A DNA stretch of 64,000 bases, from the NCBI RefSeq assembly GCF_040409805.1, contig NZ_CP099572.1:1426001-1490000 (forward strand), in the 5' to 3' direction. A program made the translations under genes and the position numbers. This stretch comes from Polynucleobacter sp. MWH-UH23A (GTDB lineage: Bacteria; Pseudomonadota; Gammaproteobacteria; Burkholderiales; Burkholderiaceae). The notes beneath the pieces are model-generated. The model had not been told where the DNA came from, searched no databases, and was given only the letters and a program-made list of their open reading frames with translations. Below, piece after piece: positions 43,844-54,893 of the stretch. Numbering within the stretch: position 1 is the first letter of the stretch; every line of letters begins with the position of its first letter.

Positions 43844-44437
43844 TTAGCTAGACAGGGATTCCAAAACTTTCTGAACTGGAGAAAAACTTCTACGATGCTC
43901 AGAGCAAGCGCCATACTGCTTCAAGGCGGCAAAATGAGCCTCTGTGGGATAGCCCATGTGCTGAGCAAAGCCATATTCTGGATGTTGTTGATGCAAACGC
44001 ATCATTTGTCGATCGCGAGTCACTTTGGCAATGATGGAAGCTGCAGAAATCGCGGGTTCTTTTGCGTCACCCTTAATAATTGCCTCAGCCGCGATGGGTA
44101 ACTCGGGGCATCGATTGCCATCAATCAATGCTTTCTCTGGCCAAGCACCCAAACGAATACTTAAATCCTCTATAGCCCGACGCATAGCCAGCATTGTTGC
44201 TTGCAGTATGTTGATCTGATCAATCTCAGCTGGACTTGCTTCACCAACCCCCCAGGCTTTCGCATTTTCCAAAATTTGCTCATACAAAAAATCACGCTTT
44301 GCTGCCGTCAATTTTTTAGAATCTTTTAAGCCATCAATCGGTTTGTCCGGATTAAGAACTACTGCGCCAGCAACCACCGCACCAACTAATGGACCACGAC
44401 CTGCTTCATCCACTCCACAAACCCAAAGCATACTCAT
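43844..44437 (-). CDS. rnhB: Ribonuclease HII
   Basis: This 197-residue enzyme cuts the RNA strand of RNA-DNA hybrids and single embedded ribonucleotides. The catalytic acids are in [13 protein letters not shown] (Asp-Glu), [10 protein letters not shown] and the [12 protein letters not shown] block. Its start overlaps the lpxB stop by four bases (ATGA type), as in many proteobacteria where it follows lpxB. Length is usual. Confidence 0.94.
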   Translation of the reverse strand: MSMLWVCGVDEAGRGPLVGAVVAGAVVLNPDKPIDGLKDSKKLTAAKRDFLYEQILENAKAWGVGEASPAEIDQINILQATMLAMRRAIEDLSIRLGAWPEKALIDGNRCPELPIAAEAIIKGDAKEPAISAASIIAKVTRDRQMMRLHQQHPEYGFAQHMGYPTEAHFAALKQYGACSEHRRSFSPVQKVLESLSS

Positions 44438-45699
44438 GAAGCAATTCGCCCGACACGACGGTCCATGATAGTTTGCGCAACCGCTTGAGCAACTAAAAGA
44501 CCTGTTGGGCGACGTAATGTTTCATGCATTTTTGCAAAGCGCTCTTTGATTTGTGCAACCTTGCTTGGATGATGAATCCAATCCAAAATTGCGGCGCTTA
44601 ATTTCTCAGGCGTCGCATCACCTTGCAATAACTCGGGCACAACAAACTCGCCACACAAAATGTTAGGCAAGCCAACATAAGGCAAATATCCCTGGCGTTT
44701 CATAATTTGAGCGGTAAGCCAGGGGACCTTATAGGAAATCACCATTGGCTTCTTCCAAAGTGCAGCCTGCAAAGTAGCAGTACCACTAGCAATAAGCACA
44801 ACATCGGAGGCTTCTAAAATCTCGTCAGCCATACCATCAAGTAAATGAATTTGGATATCCGGAAATTGATCTTTGCTTGCCTTCAATAATGCCTCTAAGG
44901 GGGCTCGCAAACGAGGAGTGGCAACCGGAATCAAGAAATGCAATTTTTGACCTTGAAGCTTATCTGCCAACAATTCCATCGTTTCAAAAAACACAGGAGC
45001 AATCAACTCAATCTCTGAAGAACGGCTGCCTGGCAAGACTGCAATCACTAATCCCTCTAAATCATCTTTGCCATTACGACCTAGATGGAGCGCTCGCGCA
45101 ATCTTTTCTCTTGCTTGAGATATATTGGGTTCCAATGGAATTTCACTTGCCAATGGGTGCCCTACATAGGTAGAGGCTACGCCTGCGCGATCATAGATTT
45201 CGGTTTCAAAAGGAAAGATGCACAGCATGCGATCAACCGCTTGAGCAATTTTTTTAATGCGCCCCGCTCTCCATGCCCAGATGGATGGAGAGACTAAATG
45301 TAAAGTGGGGATACCCGCCTTACGCAGTTGCAGCTCTACGCCCAAATTAAAGTCGGGGGCATCAATCCCAAGAAAGACATCGGGTCGCCCATCACCTAAT
45401 AGGTTGGCAATGAGCTCCTTACGTAACTTCAAAATAGCGGGTAATTGCTTAATCGCCTCAACATATCCTCGGACACTCAAGGTCTCCATCGACCAATCGG
45501 ATCGCATACCTTGAGCCTGCATACGCGGGCCACCGATGCCATAAACCTCGAGACCAGCCATATCTGGGATTTGATTTAAGGCACTCAGAACTGGCGCAGC
45601 TAATAAGTCGCCAGAGGGTTCGCCAGCTACACAAGCTAACTTTGGCAAGGTATTCCCGTTATCGAATGATGCCGCGCGTTGAGGCTGCAATAAAGTCAT
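44434..45699 (-). CDS. lpxB: Lipid-A-disaccharide synthase
   Basis: This 421-residue GT19 enzyme joins lipid X and UDP-diacyl-GlcN to make the lipid A disaccharide. Family blocks are [58 protein letters not shown], and the late [12 protein letters not shown] chose the ATG at 45699 ([10 protein letters not shown]), 41 bases inside the end of lpxA; the longer open frame from 45783 reads deep into lpxA and has a non-homologous basic start. A short Asn/Gly linker precedes the conserved core. Confidence 0.93.
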   Translation of the reverse strand: MTLLQPQRAASFDNGNTLPKLACVAGEPSGDLLAAPVLSALNQIPDMAGLEVYGIGGPRMQAQGMRSDWSMETLSVRGYVEAIKQLPAILKLRKELIANLLGDGRPDVFLGIDAPDFNLGVELQLRKAGIPTLHLVSPSIWAWRAGRIKKIAQAVDRMLCIFPFETEIYDRAGVASTYVGHPLASEIPLEPNISQAREKIARALHLGRNGKDDLEGLVIAVLPGSRSSEIELIAPVFFETMELLADKLQGQKLHFLIPVATPRLRAPLEALLKASKDQFPDIQIHLLDGMADEILEASDVVLIASGTATLQAALWKKPMVISYKVPWLTAQIMKRQGYLPYVGLPNILCGEFVVPELLQGDATPEKLSAAILDWIHHPSKVAQIKERFAKMHETLRRPTGLLVAQAVAQTIMDRRVGRIAS

Positions 45700-46456
45700 G
45701 GAACTGCGCGAGCTTTTCAGCGGTAGCTTGATCAGCAGCACTTGCAGATACCATTTTCTGAATTTCCGCCTTCGCCTCTTCAAAGCTTAAACCATCTTTG
45801 TAGAGAACTTTATAAGCTTGGCGCAAAGCAGAAATCGTTTCACTTGAAAAACCACGGCGCTTTAGGCCCTCCACATTAATACCATGAGGGGCAGCCTTAT
45901 CGCCTGCCGCAATGACAAAAGGTGGGATATCTTGTACTAGCGCAGATGCGCCACCCAACATGGCATGCTGGCCAATACGCACAAATTGATGCACACCAGA
46001 CATGCCACCCATAATGGCCCAATCGCTTACTTGAACGTGTCCAGCAATCTGTGCATTACTAGAGAATATGGTGTGATTACCGACCTGACAATCATGAGCT
46101 ATGTGAACATAAGCCATGATCCAGTTATCGTCACCAATGCGGGTAATGCCCTCATCTTGCGACGTGCCCGTATGAATCGTCGTGAACTCACGAATGGTAT
46201 TGCGATCGCCAATAATGAGTTGGGTCGGCTCACCGCGGTACTTCATATCCTGCGGCGGCCCACCAATCGCAGCAAAGTGTGCAAAGTTATTTTCTTTGCC
46301 AATCGTAGTATGACCCTCAATCACAGTGTGAGAGCCAACCTTGGTGCCAGCGCCAATTTTGACATTAGGGCCAATTACAGAATATGGACCAACCTCAACA
46401 TCGCTGGCAAGCTCAGCCTTGCTATCTACTACCGCAGATGCATGAATCCGAGTCAT
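45659..46456 (-). CDS. lpxA: UDP-N-acetylglucosamine acyltransferase
   Basis: This 265-residue trimeric left-handed beta-helix protein adds the first fatty acyl chain (from acyl-ACP) to UDP-GlcNAc. Hexapeptide repeats run from [11 protein letters not shown] to about residue 190, with the catalytic His in [13 protein letters not shown], followed by the C-terminal helical domain. The ATG at 46456 overlaps the fabZ stop by one base (TAATG); the open frame from 46483 runs into fabZ. It overlaps lpxB by 41 bases. Confidence 0.94.
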   Translation of the reverse strand: MTRIHASAVVDSKAELASDVEVGPYSVIGPNVKIGAGTKVGSHTVIEGHTTIGKENNFAHFAAIGGPPQDMKYRGEPTQLIIGDRNTIREFTTIHTGTSQDEGITRIGDDNWIMAYVHIAHDCQVGNHTIFSSNAQIAGHVQVSDWAIMGGMSGVHQFVRIGQHAMLGGASALVQDIPPFVIAAGDKAAPHGINVEGLKRRGFSSETISALRQAYKVLYKDGLSFEEAKAEIQKMVSASAADQATAEKLAQFHDFIAASTRGIIR

Positions 46457-46905
46457 TACGCGCCTTTCGTCCGCACTGCGCAAGTAATATTCGCTTCCGC
46501 TGCGATCTCTCCGTCAACCGTTGCTTGAACGGCAAACTTATAAATGCCAGCGCGGCCACGCTCCAATTTTGCAGTCATGATTAACTGATCACCAGGCAAT
46601 ACTGGCTTTTTAAAACGTGCGCCATCAATTCCGGCAAAGTAATAAATTGCATCTTCAGCGCGCTCTTCAGAAAAGGTTAGCAACGCAGCTGTTTGCGCCA
46701 ACGCTTCAATAATTAACACTCCAGGCATTACTGGAAAATCTGGAAAATGTCCTTGAAAGAATGGCTCATTCATAGTGACATTCTTCAATGCAGTAATAGT
46801 TTCGCGAGGAGTAATTTCAATCACGCGATCGACTAATAAAAAGGGATAGCGATGCGGCAGTAATTGCAAAATTTTATTGATATCAATTGCGATTGGTGTA
46901 CTCAT
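46456..46905 (-). CDS. fabZ: 3-hydroxyacyl-ACP dehydratase
   Basis: This 149-residue hot-dog enzyme dehydrates 3-hydroxyacyl-ACP in fatty acid elongation and competes with LpxA for the same substrate. The active-site helix block [23 protein letters not shown] holds the catalytic His and Glu. [14 protein letters not shown] at the N-terminus is typical. It lies between lpxD (55 bases upstream) and lpxA, coupled to the latter by a shared base. Confidence 0.94.
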   Translation of the reverse strand: MSTPIAIDINKILQLLPHRYPFLLVDRVIEITPRETITALKNVTMNEPFFQGHFPDFPVMPGVLIIEALAQTAALLTFSEERAEDAIYYFAGIDGARFKKPVLPGDQLIMTAKLERGRAGIYKFAVQATVDGEIAAEANITCAVRTKGA

Positions 46906-46960
46906 AACATGCCTAACTAAGGTTGTATTGTATTGATCTCAATCCGAGGATTATCGACCT

Positions 46961-48013
46961 TTACTTTTTATCTAATAATCGTAAACGTTGACGTATTTTA
47001 TCTAGCCCACGCAATATTGCCGCATTCTTTTCCCAAGCGGCATGTAGCATCGAAGGATAAACACCCGTGAAATGCTGGCCAGGCTCGGTAATAGAACGAA
47101 TAATGGATGTGTTACCAGAAACAGTAGTTCTGTCTGCAATCGTTAAATGCCCAGCAAAATTAGCTGCGCCGCCGATAATGCAGAAGTTTCCGATCTTGGT
47201 ACTACCTGAAATTGCCGCACAACCCGCAATGACGCAACACTTTCCAATGATGACATTGTGTGCAATTTGTACTTGATTATCAATCTTGGTTCCCGAGCCA
47301 ATTACGGTATCACTCATAGCGCCGCGATCAATCGTAGTTGAGGCACCGATTTCAACATCATCGCCAATCACCACATTACCAGTTTGGGGAATTTTGACCC
47401 ACTCACTACCCGTCGCAGAAAAGTCTGGAGCAAATCCAAATCCATCCGAGCCAATCACTACTCCACTATGAATAATGCAACGCTCTCCAATATGTGTTCC
47501 AGAGTAAAGAGATACAGATGGATAAATCAGAGTATCGCTAGCAATGACACTATCTCTGCCAATAGACGCATTACCCAGAATCACAACCCGCTCACCTAGC
47601 TTTACATTTGAACCGATTTGCACAAATGGTCCAATATGACATGAGGCAGGAACAACTGCTGATGAATCTATTACCGCGCTCGCATGAATGCCTGGAGCAT
47701 AAGTCGGGGCATTTTGTTTTGCAAAATGCTGCGCCATCCTGGCAAAGGTTGCGTAAGGGTTCTGGGCAATGAAATAAACGCGTTGCGCAGAATACTTTCC
47801 AGGATTGGCTTGCAAAAAATCAAAGTCAGACTTGCTAACAATGAGCGCTCCCGCACCACTCTCAGCAGCCTGCTGACGATACAGGGGGTTAGATAAAAAC
47901 GAGATTTGGTTTTGTGTTGCCCTCTCTAAAGGGGCTAAGCCAACAAAGGGGCTAGAAGCCTCCCCCACCAAGCTTGCTTGAAACTGATTGGCCAGCTCGA
48001 TGGCGGTAGGCAT
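46961..48013 (-). CDS. lpxD: UDP-3-O-acylglucosamine N-acyltransferase
   Basis: This 350-residue enzyme adds the second acyl chain in lipid A synthesis. An N-terminal UDP-binding domain (to about residue 110, with [20 protein letters not shown]) precedes a left-handed beta-helix of hexapeptide repeats. The catalytic region [15 protein letters not shown] contains the general-base His, and [15 protein letters not shown] is conserved. The C-terminal helix is usual. It lies three bases after the skp gene and before fabZ. Confidence 0.94.
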   Translation of the reverse strand: MPTAIELANQFQASLVGEASSPFVGLAPLERATQNQISFLSNPLYRQQAAESGAGALIVSKSDFDFLQANPGKYSAQRVYFIAQNPYATFARMAQHFAKQNAPTYAPGIHASAVIDSSAVVPASCHIGPFVQIGSNVKLGERVVILGNASIGRDSVIASDTLIYPSVSLYSGTHIGERCIIHSGVVIGSDGFGFAPDFSATGSEWVKIPQTGNVVIGDDVEIGASTTIDRGAMSDTVIGSGTKIDNQVQIAHNVIIGKCCVIAGCAAISGSTKIGNFCIIGGAANFAGHLTIADRTTVSGNTSIIRSITEPGQHFTGVYPSMLHAAWEKNAAILRGLDKIRQRLRLLDKK

Positions 48014-48016
48014 AGA

Positions 48017-48544
48017 TTACTTCTGGCTATTTAAGGCCTTGATGACATCATCAGTAATATCGGCTTTTGGACTTACAAAAGCCGCCTCTTGAACAATGAT
48101 GTCTAACTTACGTTGCTCTGCAATCTGGCGCAATACCACATTTGCCTTCTCGGCAATCTTTGCGCGCTCTTCAAAAGTACGCTGATTGAGATCTTCTGTG
48201 AACTCACGCTGTTTGCGTTGCAACTCACGATCTTGGTCAGCCAATTCACGTTGACGGCGAACACGTTCAGCTTCATTCATCACTGCAGCATCACGATCCA
48301 ATTTTTCAGCGGCCGTCTGTATTTTTTGGGCGCTATCACGCAAATCATTCTGACGCTTGGTAAATTCATTTTGCAAACGAGTCTGCATCGCCTTGGCGAG
48401 ATTAGATTCGTTAAAGACCTTTTCAGAATTTACAACGGCAACTCGTGTACCAGCATCTTGCGCAAAAACCTGTGACCCACTGAAGGCTAAGGCAGCAATA
48501 GCCAAAATCCATTTAAGCGATTTAGAGGGTTGAGCAAACTTCAT
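48017..48544 (-). CDS. skp: OmpH/Skp-like periplasmic chaperone
   Basis: This 175-residue protein is an outer-membrane-protein chaperone of the Skp/OmpH family. It has a signal peptide (MKFAQPSKSLKWILAIAALA, cut after VFA) and a mature protein of beta-strand, long charged coiled coil (QKIQTAAEKLDRDAAVM to AEKANVVLRQI) and IIVQEAAFVSPKADIT. The ATG at 48544 is the start compatible with that signal; the longer frame from 48637 overlaps bamA. It directly follows bamA, 19 bases on, in the conserved bamA-skp-lpxD order. Confidence 0.92.
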   Translation of the reverse strand: MKFAQPSKSLKWILAIAALAFSGSQVFAQDAGTRVAVVNSEKVFNESNLAKAMQTRLQNEFTKRQNDLRDSAQKIQTAAEKLDRDAAVMNEAERVRRQRELADQDRELQRKQREFTEDLNQRTFEERAKIAEKANVVLRQIAEQRKLDIIVQEAAFVSPKADITDDVIKALNSQK

Positions 48545-48563
48545 AAATACTTTCCTTAAACAA

Positions 48564-50879
48564 TTAAAACGCTGTACCAACTTGGAACTGCAAGCGCTGC
48601 ACATTGGCGTTAGGGAATGGCTTATACGGAATACCATAACTGAATTTTAACGGTCCCAATGGAGATATCCATGATATACCCAATCCATATGAATAATTCA
48701 AGACCAAATTGAGATTATTCCCAAAAGCATTACCTCCATCGATAAATGCAAAAGTTCGCAAGGTCTTATCAACTCCGGATCCAGGCACAGGCACCGTATA
48801 CTCAACATTTCCTACAATTTTTGACTGGCCACCCGTTGGCTGCCAAGCTCCAATCACTGAGTTGTAGTACTGTGGGCCTAATGATCCAGGCGCATATCCG
48901 CGAACAGATCCGATACCACCAACATAGTAGTTCTTAGTAATTGGGAAAGGATTATTTCCGTAGGCCTGACCGTATCCAACTTCTCCATTAAAGGACAAAA
49001 TATTGCCTTTAGAAAAAGAGTGATACTTCTGGTACTGACCATACATACGATAGAAGGTCATATTTCCAACTGGGGTTCCAGCCTCCGCAGAGAGCTGCTG
49101 CAAAGAACCGTCCGAGGGAATCAATGCGCTATCGCGACCATCACGCGCCCAACCAACAGTTAAAGGTACGTTATAGGTTGTAAGTGTGCCTGGGTACCCA
49201 GGAGCGGCGATACCATAACTCTGTGCGTAATTTAAGTATGGAATCGGCGTATTGACCGTCGTCTGAATTTGGAATGCCTCAACACCCGTACCAAAAAATA
49301 CACGGTCCACTTCTGTATAGGGAACGCCAAACTTAATGTTCGAACCCACAGACTTGATTTGATAGTCAGGGTCGCCTACATAGTACAAAGGCTTGGATGA
49401 TCTGTAGTAGAGATCGGTATAGCGACTAATACCATCTTCAGTAAAGTACGGGTCGTAATTTGAAAGCGTTAGGTTCTGATTGATCTTACCCACAGAGGCG
49501 TTCAAACCAACAGAGGTACCAGTACCAAACGCGTTATCTTGATTGATACCTGCGGAAAGAATCAGCTTTTCAGTAGAGGAGAAGCCAGCACCGATTGTTA
49601 CGGCGCCCGTGGGCTTTTCAGTTACCTTCACATTGACATCCACCTGATCTGGTGATCCAGGAACATCTTCGGTGGTGATATCTGTTTCAGTGAAATAGCC
49701 TAAACGACCAAGACGTTTTTTGGATAAATCAATTTTGTCGCTATCAAACCAGGAGCTTTCAAATTGACGCATCTCGCGACGAATCACCATATCCCGAGTT
49801 TTAGCATTTCCAGAAATTTCTACTTTACGAACATAAATACGGCGCCCTGGATCAATCACTAGGGTCAAATCAACCTCAGCTTGCTCACGACGAATGTCTG
49901 GCTGTGGATTGATGGTTGCAAAAGCATAACCATAAGAGCCCAATACTTCAGCAATTGCCTTAGTGCTCTCTGTTAATTTTGCAGACGAGAACGTATCGCC
50001 AGGCTTAAGCACGATTAACTGCTTTAGCTCCGCCTCTTTACCTAATAACTCACCAGCCAAACGCACATCTTTAACGGTGAATTTTTTACCCTCACGAATA
50101 CTAATCGTCAGGTAAATTCCCTTTTTATCGGGGGTAATCGAAACCTGTGTGGACTCAATCACAAACTCAAGGTACCCACGATTCAAATAATAGGAGCGAA
50201 TTGTTTCCAAATCAGCGGTGAGCTTTTGCTTGGAGTACAAATTGTCTTTGCTGTACCAAGAGAGCCAACCACCAGTCTTAAGCTGCATTTCGCCACGCAG
50301 AGTGCCTTCACTGAATGCTTCATTACCAATGAAATTAATTTCTTGGATTTTGGCAACAGGTCCTTCATCAATATTGAAGTAAATAGCGACTTGATTGCGC
50401 TCCACAGGGGTAACCGTAGCAACCACTTCGGCTGCAAACATACCCTTACCAACGTATTGACGCTTTAATTCTTGTTCGGCCTTATCAATTAAAGCTTTAT
50501 CGTAAAAACGGGCCTCCGCTACGCCAACGGTTTTCAGAGACTTGCGAACAATCTCCTGATCAAATTCTTTCATTCCCGTGAACTCAATTCGGGAGATAGT
50601 GGGTCGCTCATCAACGATCACGATCAGCACATTGCCTTGCGCTTGAATTTGCACATCCCTGAAAAAGCCGGTGCTATACAGAGCCTTAATTGCTTCAGCA
50701 CCCTTCTCCTCTGTAAAGGTGTCACCAACCTGAACCGATAAATAACTAAATACAGTTCCAGGCTCTACTCGTTGCAAACCTTCTACTCGAATATCTTTGA
50801 CAACAAAAGAATCTGCTGCATGAACATGCAAACTCAATCCAATGGATAACAGCAGAATGAGTCTTGCTAAAAATCGCAT
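48564..50879 (-). CDS. bamA: Outer membrane protein assembly factor BamA
   Basis: This 771-residue protein is the central component of the BAM complex, inserting beta-barrel proteins into the outer membrane. After a signal peptide (MRFLARLILLLSIGLSLHVHA) come five POTRA domains (to about residue 410) and the 16-strand barrel with the conserved lid motif VRGYAPG and a terminal Phe (QVGTAF). I chose the ATG at 50879 because it starts a clean signal peptide; a TTG at 50912 overlapping the rseP stop would add 11 residues. Both lack a clear ribosome site. Confidence 0.94.
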   Translation of the reverse strand: MRFLARLILLLSIGLSLHVHAADSFVVKDIRVEGLQRVEPGTVFSYLSVQVGDTFTEEKGAEAIKALYSTGFFRDVQIQAQGNVLIVIVDERPTISRIEFTGMKEFDQEIVRKSLKTVGVAEARFYDKALIDKAEQELKRQYVGKGMFAAEVVATVTPVERNQVAIYFNIDEGPVAKIQEINFIGNEAFSEGTLRGEMQLKTGGWLSWYSKDNLYSKQKLTADLETIRSYYLNRGYLEFVIESTQVSITPDKKGIYLTISIREGKKFTVKDVRLAGELLGKEAELKQLIVLKPGDTFSSAKLTESTKAIAEVLGSYGYAFATINPQPDIRREQAEVDLTLVIDPGRRIYVRKVEISGNAKTRDMVIRREMRQFESSWFDSDKIDLSKKRLGRLGYFTETDITTEDVPGSPDQVDVNVKVTEKPTGAVTIGAGFSSTEKLILSAGINQDNAFGTGTSVGLNASVGKINQNLTLSNYDPYFTEDGISRYTDLYYRSSKPLYYVGDPDYQIKSVGSNIKFGVPYTEVDRVFFGTGVEAFQIQTTVNTPIPYLNYAQSYGIAAPGYPGTLTTYNVPLTVGWARDGRDSALIPSDGSLQQLSAEAGTPVGNMTFYRMYGQYQKYHSFSKGNILSFNGEVGYGQAYGNNPFPITKNYYVGGIGSVRGYAPGSLGPQYYNSVIGAWQPTGGQSKIVGNVEYTVPVPGSGVDKTLRTFAFIDGGNAFGNNLNLVLNYSYGLGISWISPLGPLKFSYGIPYKPFPNANVQRLQFQVGTAF

Positions 50880-50908
50880 AAAGCGGAAGGAGGATAGGTT
50901 CAGAAAAT

Positions 50909-52036
50909 TCAAGGCGAAAAATAGCGTTGTAAATCGTTAAACAATGCCAAAAGCGAAAGGGAAATCAGCAATAAAAAGCCCACTTTTTGGAGCTGCTCTT
51001 GCACCGAAACCGAGATCCGCTTTCCAGCAACTAACTCCCATGCATCATACAGGAGCTGACCCCCATCTAGCATGGGAAAAGGCAGGAGATTGAGCATCCC
51101 AATACTGATGCTAATTAGTGCCAAAAATGCCAAAAAGGGTTGCCAGCCAACCTGGACGGACTTACCAGCCATATCCGCAATACTTAAGGGCCCCCCAAGC
51201 TGCTTCAGGGAGGCCTGGCCGGTAAACATCCCTAGCATTAGCCTTGCTGACACCTTGGTAATTAGCCAAACCCGTTGGGTAGCTAGCACTGAGGCGTCAA
51301 AAGGGTTTAATTTCAGCTCTGGCCACTGATTTAAGGGTGCCGCGATAGGCAAAAGACCGAGCTCTTTCATGGGGTCTGTATCTGGCCGCATTTTTGGAAG
51401 ATCCTCAGCCTTAAACGACTTAATGAAGTGGCTACCTTGAGAATCTTCAAGATCCAAAGCAAATCCAGTATTTCCAGTTAAGGCATCCATCAAGTTCCAG
51501 CGTAGAGAATTCCAACTCAGAACAGGCTCAAATTCTCCAGCGATGGGCACTACATCGGAGCTTAATTCTTGCCAACCCAAAACTCGATCGCCTTGAGAAA
51601 TACCCAGTTGAGAAGCAATCGATTTTTCAGGAGGATTTTGCAATACCGCTGGCAGTTGAGGAACGCCAGAAACATAAATCACAGAAAACAGAACAACCGC
51701 TAAGAAGAAATTGGCGAATGGTCCTGCGGCTACAATCAGAGAACGTTGCCAAAGTGGTTTGTGATCAAACGCATCTTTTTGATCATCAAGGCGTATTACT
51801 TGATTCCGATCACGACCATCCAAGAGCTTCACATAGCCACCCAAAGGAATTGAAGCCAAAACCCACTCGGTTTGATTGGGTGCTCGATATGTGAATAGCG
51901 GTTTTCCAAAGCCTATCGCGAACCGCAATACTCTTACGCCACAAGCTCTCGCTGCCAAGAAATGCCCAAACTCATGGAAGCTAACCAAGACCCCCAGAGT
52001 CAATAAAAATGCACCAAGTGTAATTAATGCCTGCAT
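50909..52036 (-). CDS. rseP: Site-2 zinc protease RseP, short form
   Basis: This 375-residue membrane protease cleaves anti-sigma factors and signal-peptide remnants inside the membrane. The zinc site H21-E22-x2-H25 (HEFGH) and Asp324 (LPFPMLDGG) are intact, with four expected membrane helices. E. coli RseP has about 450 residues and two PDZ domains. Here only about 120 residues lie between the second helix and the MLGMFTG membrane segment, room for one PDZ-like domain, and the DPMKELGLLP end of PDZ1 joins directly to the region after PDZ2. It overlaps the bamA TTG start by four bases and follows dxr. Confidence 0.92.
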   Translation of the reverse strand: MQALITLGAFLLTLGVLVSFHEFGHFLAARACGVRVLRFAIGFGKPLFTYRAPNQTEWVLASIPLGGYVKLLDGRDRNQVIRLDDQKDAFDHKPLWQRSLIVAAGPFANFFLAVVLFSVIYVSGVPQLPAVLQNPPEKSIASQLGISQGDRVLGWQELSSDVVPIAGEFEPVLSWNSLRWNLMDALTGNTGFALDLEDSQGSHFIKSFKAEDLPKMRPDTDPMKELGLLPIAAPLNQWPELKLNPFDASVLATQRVWLITKVSARLMLGMFTGQASLKQLGGPLSIADMAGKSVQVGWQPFLAFLALISISIGMLNLLPFPMLDGGQLLYDAWELVAGKRISVSVQEQLQKVGFLLLISLSLLALFNDLQRYFSP

Positions 52037-52062
52037 GAAATCATTACCTTAAAACATTTATC

Positions 52063-53253
52063 TTAAAGAGCTCGAATGAAATCCCGCGCTACGGCTCTAG
52101 CTCGCGCATCAACCTCTAAGATGGCGTCCAGAGAATCCGCTTTACTTGCGCCAATTGCGTTTAATGATTTATCTACAACAACAGGTATTTGCAAATACGG
52201 TAGACCTTCATCCAAAAATGCAGCCACAGCAATTTCATTCGCAGCATTTAATACAGTAGGTGCCGTACCGCCAGACTGCGCTGCGGCGAACGCCAATGAC
52301 AAGCATGGAAAACGTGATAAGTCTGGCTCTGAAAAACTCAAGTTAGCCAACTGAGTCAAGCTGAGTGGTGCAACTCCCGCAGCGATCCTATCCGGCCACG
52401 CTAATCCATAAGCAATGGGTGTGCGCATATCCGGCTGACCCAATTGAGCCAACACAGAACCATCACGATAGCGAACCATTGAATGCACAACGCTTTGCGG
52501 GTGTATCAATACTTTAATTTTTTCCAGTGGAAGACCAAACAACCAAAAGGCCTCAATTACTTCTAAGCCCTTATTCATCATGGTTGCTGAGTCCACGGAG
52601 ATTTTTCTGCCCATCACCCAGTTTGGATGAGCGCATGCCTGTTCTGGAGTAATGCTAGCAAGCTGATCTAACGGGGTATTTCGGAATGGGCCGCCAGATG
52701 CAGTGAGCCACAATTCCTCAACGCCTAAATGAGCATTTTGTGTAGTGGAAGCTTGAGTGAAATTATTTGGCAAGCATTGAAAAATGGCATTGTGTTCACT
52801 ATCAATCGGTAATAACTCGCCGCCACCAGCGCTAATGGCTTGCATAAATAAATTGCCCGACATGACCAAAGCTTCTTTATTGGCCAACAAAACTCTTTTG
52901 CCTGCTTTGGCGGCTGCAAGCGCAGGAACTAGACCAGCTGCACCTACAATTGCCGCCATGACTGTATCGCAGTTCGAATCAGTCACGGCTGCAACAAGCG
53001 ATCCTGGACCATGCATCACCTGGGTCGAGATATTTTTTTGACGCAACAGTGCTTCAAGACGTTTGGCATCATCAGCTTCAGATACTGACGCAATCGCAGG
53101 CTTAAACTCTATGCACTGCTCCACCAATCGATCGATCTGCTTACCTGCAGTCAGCGCCACTACCTTAAAGCGATCTGGGTGTGCGCGAATAACATCTAAT
53201 GTATTCACGCCAATTGAACCAGTAGAGCCCAGAATAGCAATGCGTCTTGTCAT
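52063..53253 (-). CDS. dxr: 1-deoxy-D-xylulose 5-phosphate reductoisomerase
   Basis: This 396-residue enzyme makes MEP from DXP in the non-mevalonate isoprenoid pathway. The NADPH site [16 protein letters not shown], the metal site [13 protein letters not shown] and the catalytic loop block [16 protein letters not shown] are all present, as is [20 protein letters not shown]. It supplies precursor for the undecaprenyl chain made by uppS. It starts on the last base of the cdsA stop (TAATG), so translation is coupled. Confidence 0.95.
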   Translation of the reverse strand: MTRRIAILGSTGSIGVNTLDVIRAHPDRFKVVALTAGKQIDRLVEQCIEFKPAIASVSEADDAKRLEALLRQKNISTQVMHGPGSLVAAVTDSNCDTVMAAIVGAAGLVPALAAAKAGKRVLLANKEALVMSGNLFMQAISAGGGELLPIDSEHNAIFQCLPNNFTQASTTQNAHLGVEELWLTASGGPFRNTPLDQLASITPEQACAHPNWVMGRKISVDSATMMNKGLEVIEAFWLFGLPLEKIKVLIHPQSVVHSMVRYRDGSVLAQLGQPDMRTPIAYGLAWPDRIAAGVAPLSLTQLANLSFSEPDLSRFPCLSLAFAAAQSGGTAPTVLNAANEIAVAAFLDEGLPYLQIPVVVDKSLNAIGASKADSLDAILEVDARARAVARDFIRAL

Positions 53254-54080
53254 TACACTAGACCCGCAAGAATTGCTGCAATGGGCATTGTTGGAATTAA
53301 TGCATCCACACGATCAAGCACACCACCGTGACCTGGCAATAACTGACTGCTATCTTTTACGCCTACCAAGCGCTTTAACTGCGATTCAAAGAGATCCCCC
53401 AAAATACTAAATGCCGTTAACAAGGTCACCATCAATAACATGGGCACCCATCCAAAACGAATAGCCCACGCACCAAATATGGTGGACTCAAATGGCAAGA
53501 AGAATATGCAAGCTAGGGCATACGCATAACAAAGTACAAGACCGCCTAGCGCACCCTCTACAGACTTACCAGGACTAATTTGCACAGCGAGCTTACGCTT
53601 ACCAAAACCTTTGCCAACAAAATAAGCGCCAATATCCGCCACCCAAACCAAGGCCATTGTGGAAAGCAAAAAGACTAAACCCAACTCTCGCAAGAAAACG
53701 ATTGCAAACCAAGTTGCTGGTAAGAGTATGAGGCCAAGTACAACATAAAAAGGGCGTAATTTTTGTAATGATAAATTCATGCCCTTTGCCAAAATGAAAG
53801 GGGCAATAAAAAACCAAAAGATGACTGCCAGCAATAGCAAGGAAAACTGCCAAGCCACATTTTGTAAACCCAGTAAAACAAAAATGATTGCCAAACAAAA
53901 TGCCGCATATAGCCAAGCTGCACGAGGTGCCTCAGGAGACAATAAGCGACCCCATTCCCATGCGCCCGCAAATATCGCCACGAGGAAAAAAGCGCCTACA
54001 TAAACTGCAGGCAGAAAAAATAGAATTGGTAGCAATACCGCCAACAGAACAATGGCAGTAATAATTCGGGTCTTCAACAT
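53253..54080 (-). CDS. cdsA: Phosphatidate cytidylyltransferase
   Basis: This 275-residue membrane protein makes CDP-diacylglycerol, the branch point of phospholipid synthesis. Six to eight hydrophobic helices are present, and the family signature [22 protein letters not shown] is intact near the C-terminus, with the metal-binding Asp residues; [19 protein letters not shown] carries further conserved residues. It lies 18 bases after uppS and overlaps dxr by one base. Confidence 0.93.
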   Translation of the reverse strand: MLKTRIITAIVLLAVLLPILFFLPAVYVGAFFLVAIFAGAWEWGRLLSPEAPRAAWLYAAFCLAIIFVLLGLQNVAWQFSLLLLAVIFWFFIAPFILAKGMNLSLQKLRPFYVVLGLILLPATWFAIVFLRELGLVFLLSTMALVWVADIGAYFVGKGFGKRKLAVQISPGKSVEGALGGLVLCYAYALACIFFLPFESTIFGAWAIRFGWVPMLLMVTLLTAFSILGDLFESQLKRLVGVKDSSQLLPGHGGVLDRVDALIPTMPIAAILAGLV

Positions 54081-54098
54081 GAAAAGTGGGCTCTTAAA

Positions 54099-54872
54099 TT
54101 AGACAGCATCGCTCATTACTTGCGATGAAAGCTGAGCACTAGTTCGCCCGAAGCGGCGTTCACGCTGACTAAACCAATTAAATGCTTTGTGTAATTCCGC
54201 TTCATCAAAGTCTGGCCAAAGTACATCCGTGAAATACAGCTCTGTATAGGCCAATTGCCAAAGCAAAAAGTTGCTAACGCGTTGCTCGCCACCCGTACGA
54301 ATAAACAAATCAGGCTCTGGCGCATAAGCCATAGAGAGATACGGCTGGAGCAACTCCTCGTTGATGTCTTCGGGCTTCAAGTTAGGGTTCGCTGCAACGC
54401 ACCTTTGCATTGCCTGCAATATATCCCAGCGTCCGCCGTAGTTGGCAGCAATCGTAAATGTCAGCGCTTTACAACCTGCCGTCTTTGCCTCAGAGAATTG
54501 GACCATCTCCTGAATTGCATTATCAAAACGACTTAAGTCCCCAATAAGCCGCAGACAAATATCATTTTCTGCAAGACGGGAGACTTCACCTTTCAGGGAT
54601 TTTAGAAATAACTTCATTAAAAAACCCACCTCTTCAGGTGGGCGACGCCAGTTTTCCGAACTAAATGCAAAGACCGTCAAGTACTCAACACCAATACGGC
54701 GACACTCTTGAACAATTTTTCGGACGGCACCTAAACCTTCAGAGTGCCCAGCCACCCGAGGCATCATGCGCTTACTAGCCCAGCGCCCATTGCCATCCAT
54801 AATGATCGCCACGTGGCGAGGAATGGAGCTAACCTCTGGTATGGCCTGCGTTGAGCTAAGGTGTTGAGTCAT
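54099..54872 (-). CDS. uppS: Undecaprenyl diphosphate synthase
   Basis: This 257-residue cis-prenyltransferase extends farnesyl diphosphate with IPP to the C55 carrier for cell-wall and LPS sugars. The catalytic Asp is in [11 protein letters not shown], followed by [13 protein letters not shown], the hydrophobic channel and the C-terminal [24 protein letters not shown]. Length agrees with E. coli UppS (253). It is 21 bases after frr and precedes cdsA. Confidence 0.95.
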   Translation of the reverse strand: MTQHLSSTQAIPEVSSIPRHVAIIMDGNGRWASKRMMPRVAGHSEGLGAVRKIVQECRRIGVEYLTVFAFSSENWRRPPEEVGFLMKLFLKSLKGEVSRLAENDICLRLIGDLSRFDNAIQEMVQFSEAKTAGCKALTFTIAANYGGRWDILQAMQRCVAANPNLKPEDINEELLQPYLSMAYAPEPDLFIRTGGEQRVSNFLLWQLAYTELYFTDVLWPDFDEAELHKAFNWFSQRERRFGRTSAQLSSQVMSDAV

Positions 54873-54893
54873 AAAAGGTGAAACTTAATACGG

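Noticed and set aside
45965..46528. Open frame of 187 codons on the plus strand opposite lpxA and fabZ
   Set aside because: It runs antisense to two clear conserved genes, has no recognisable motif and is a mirror of their codon usage.
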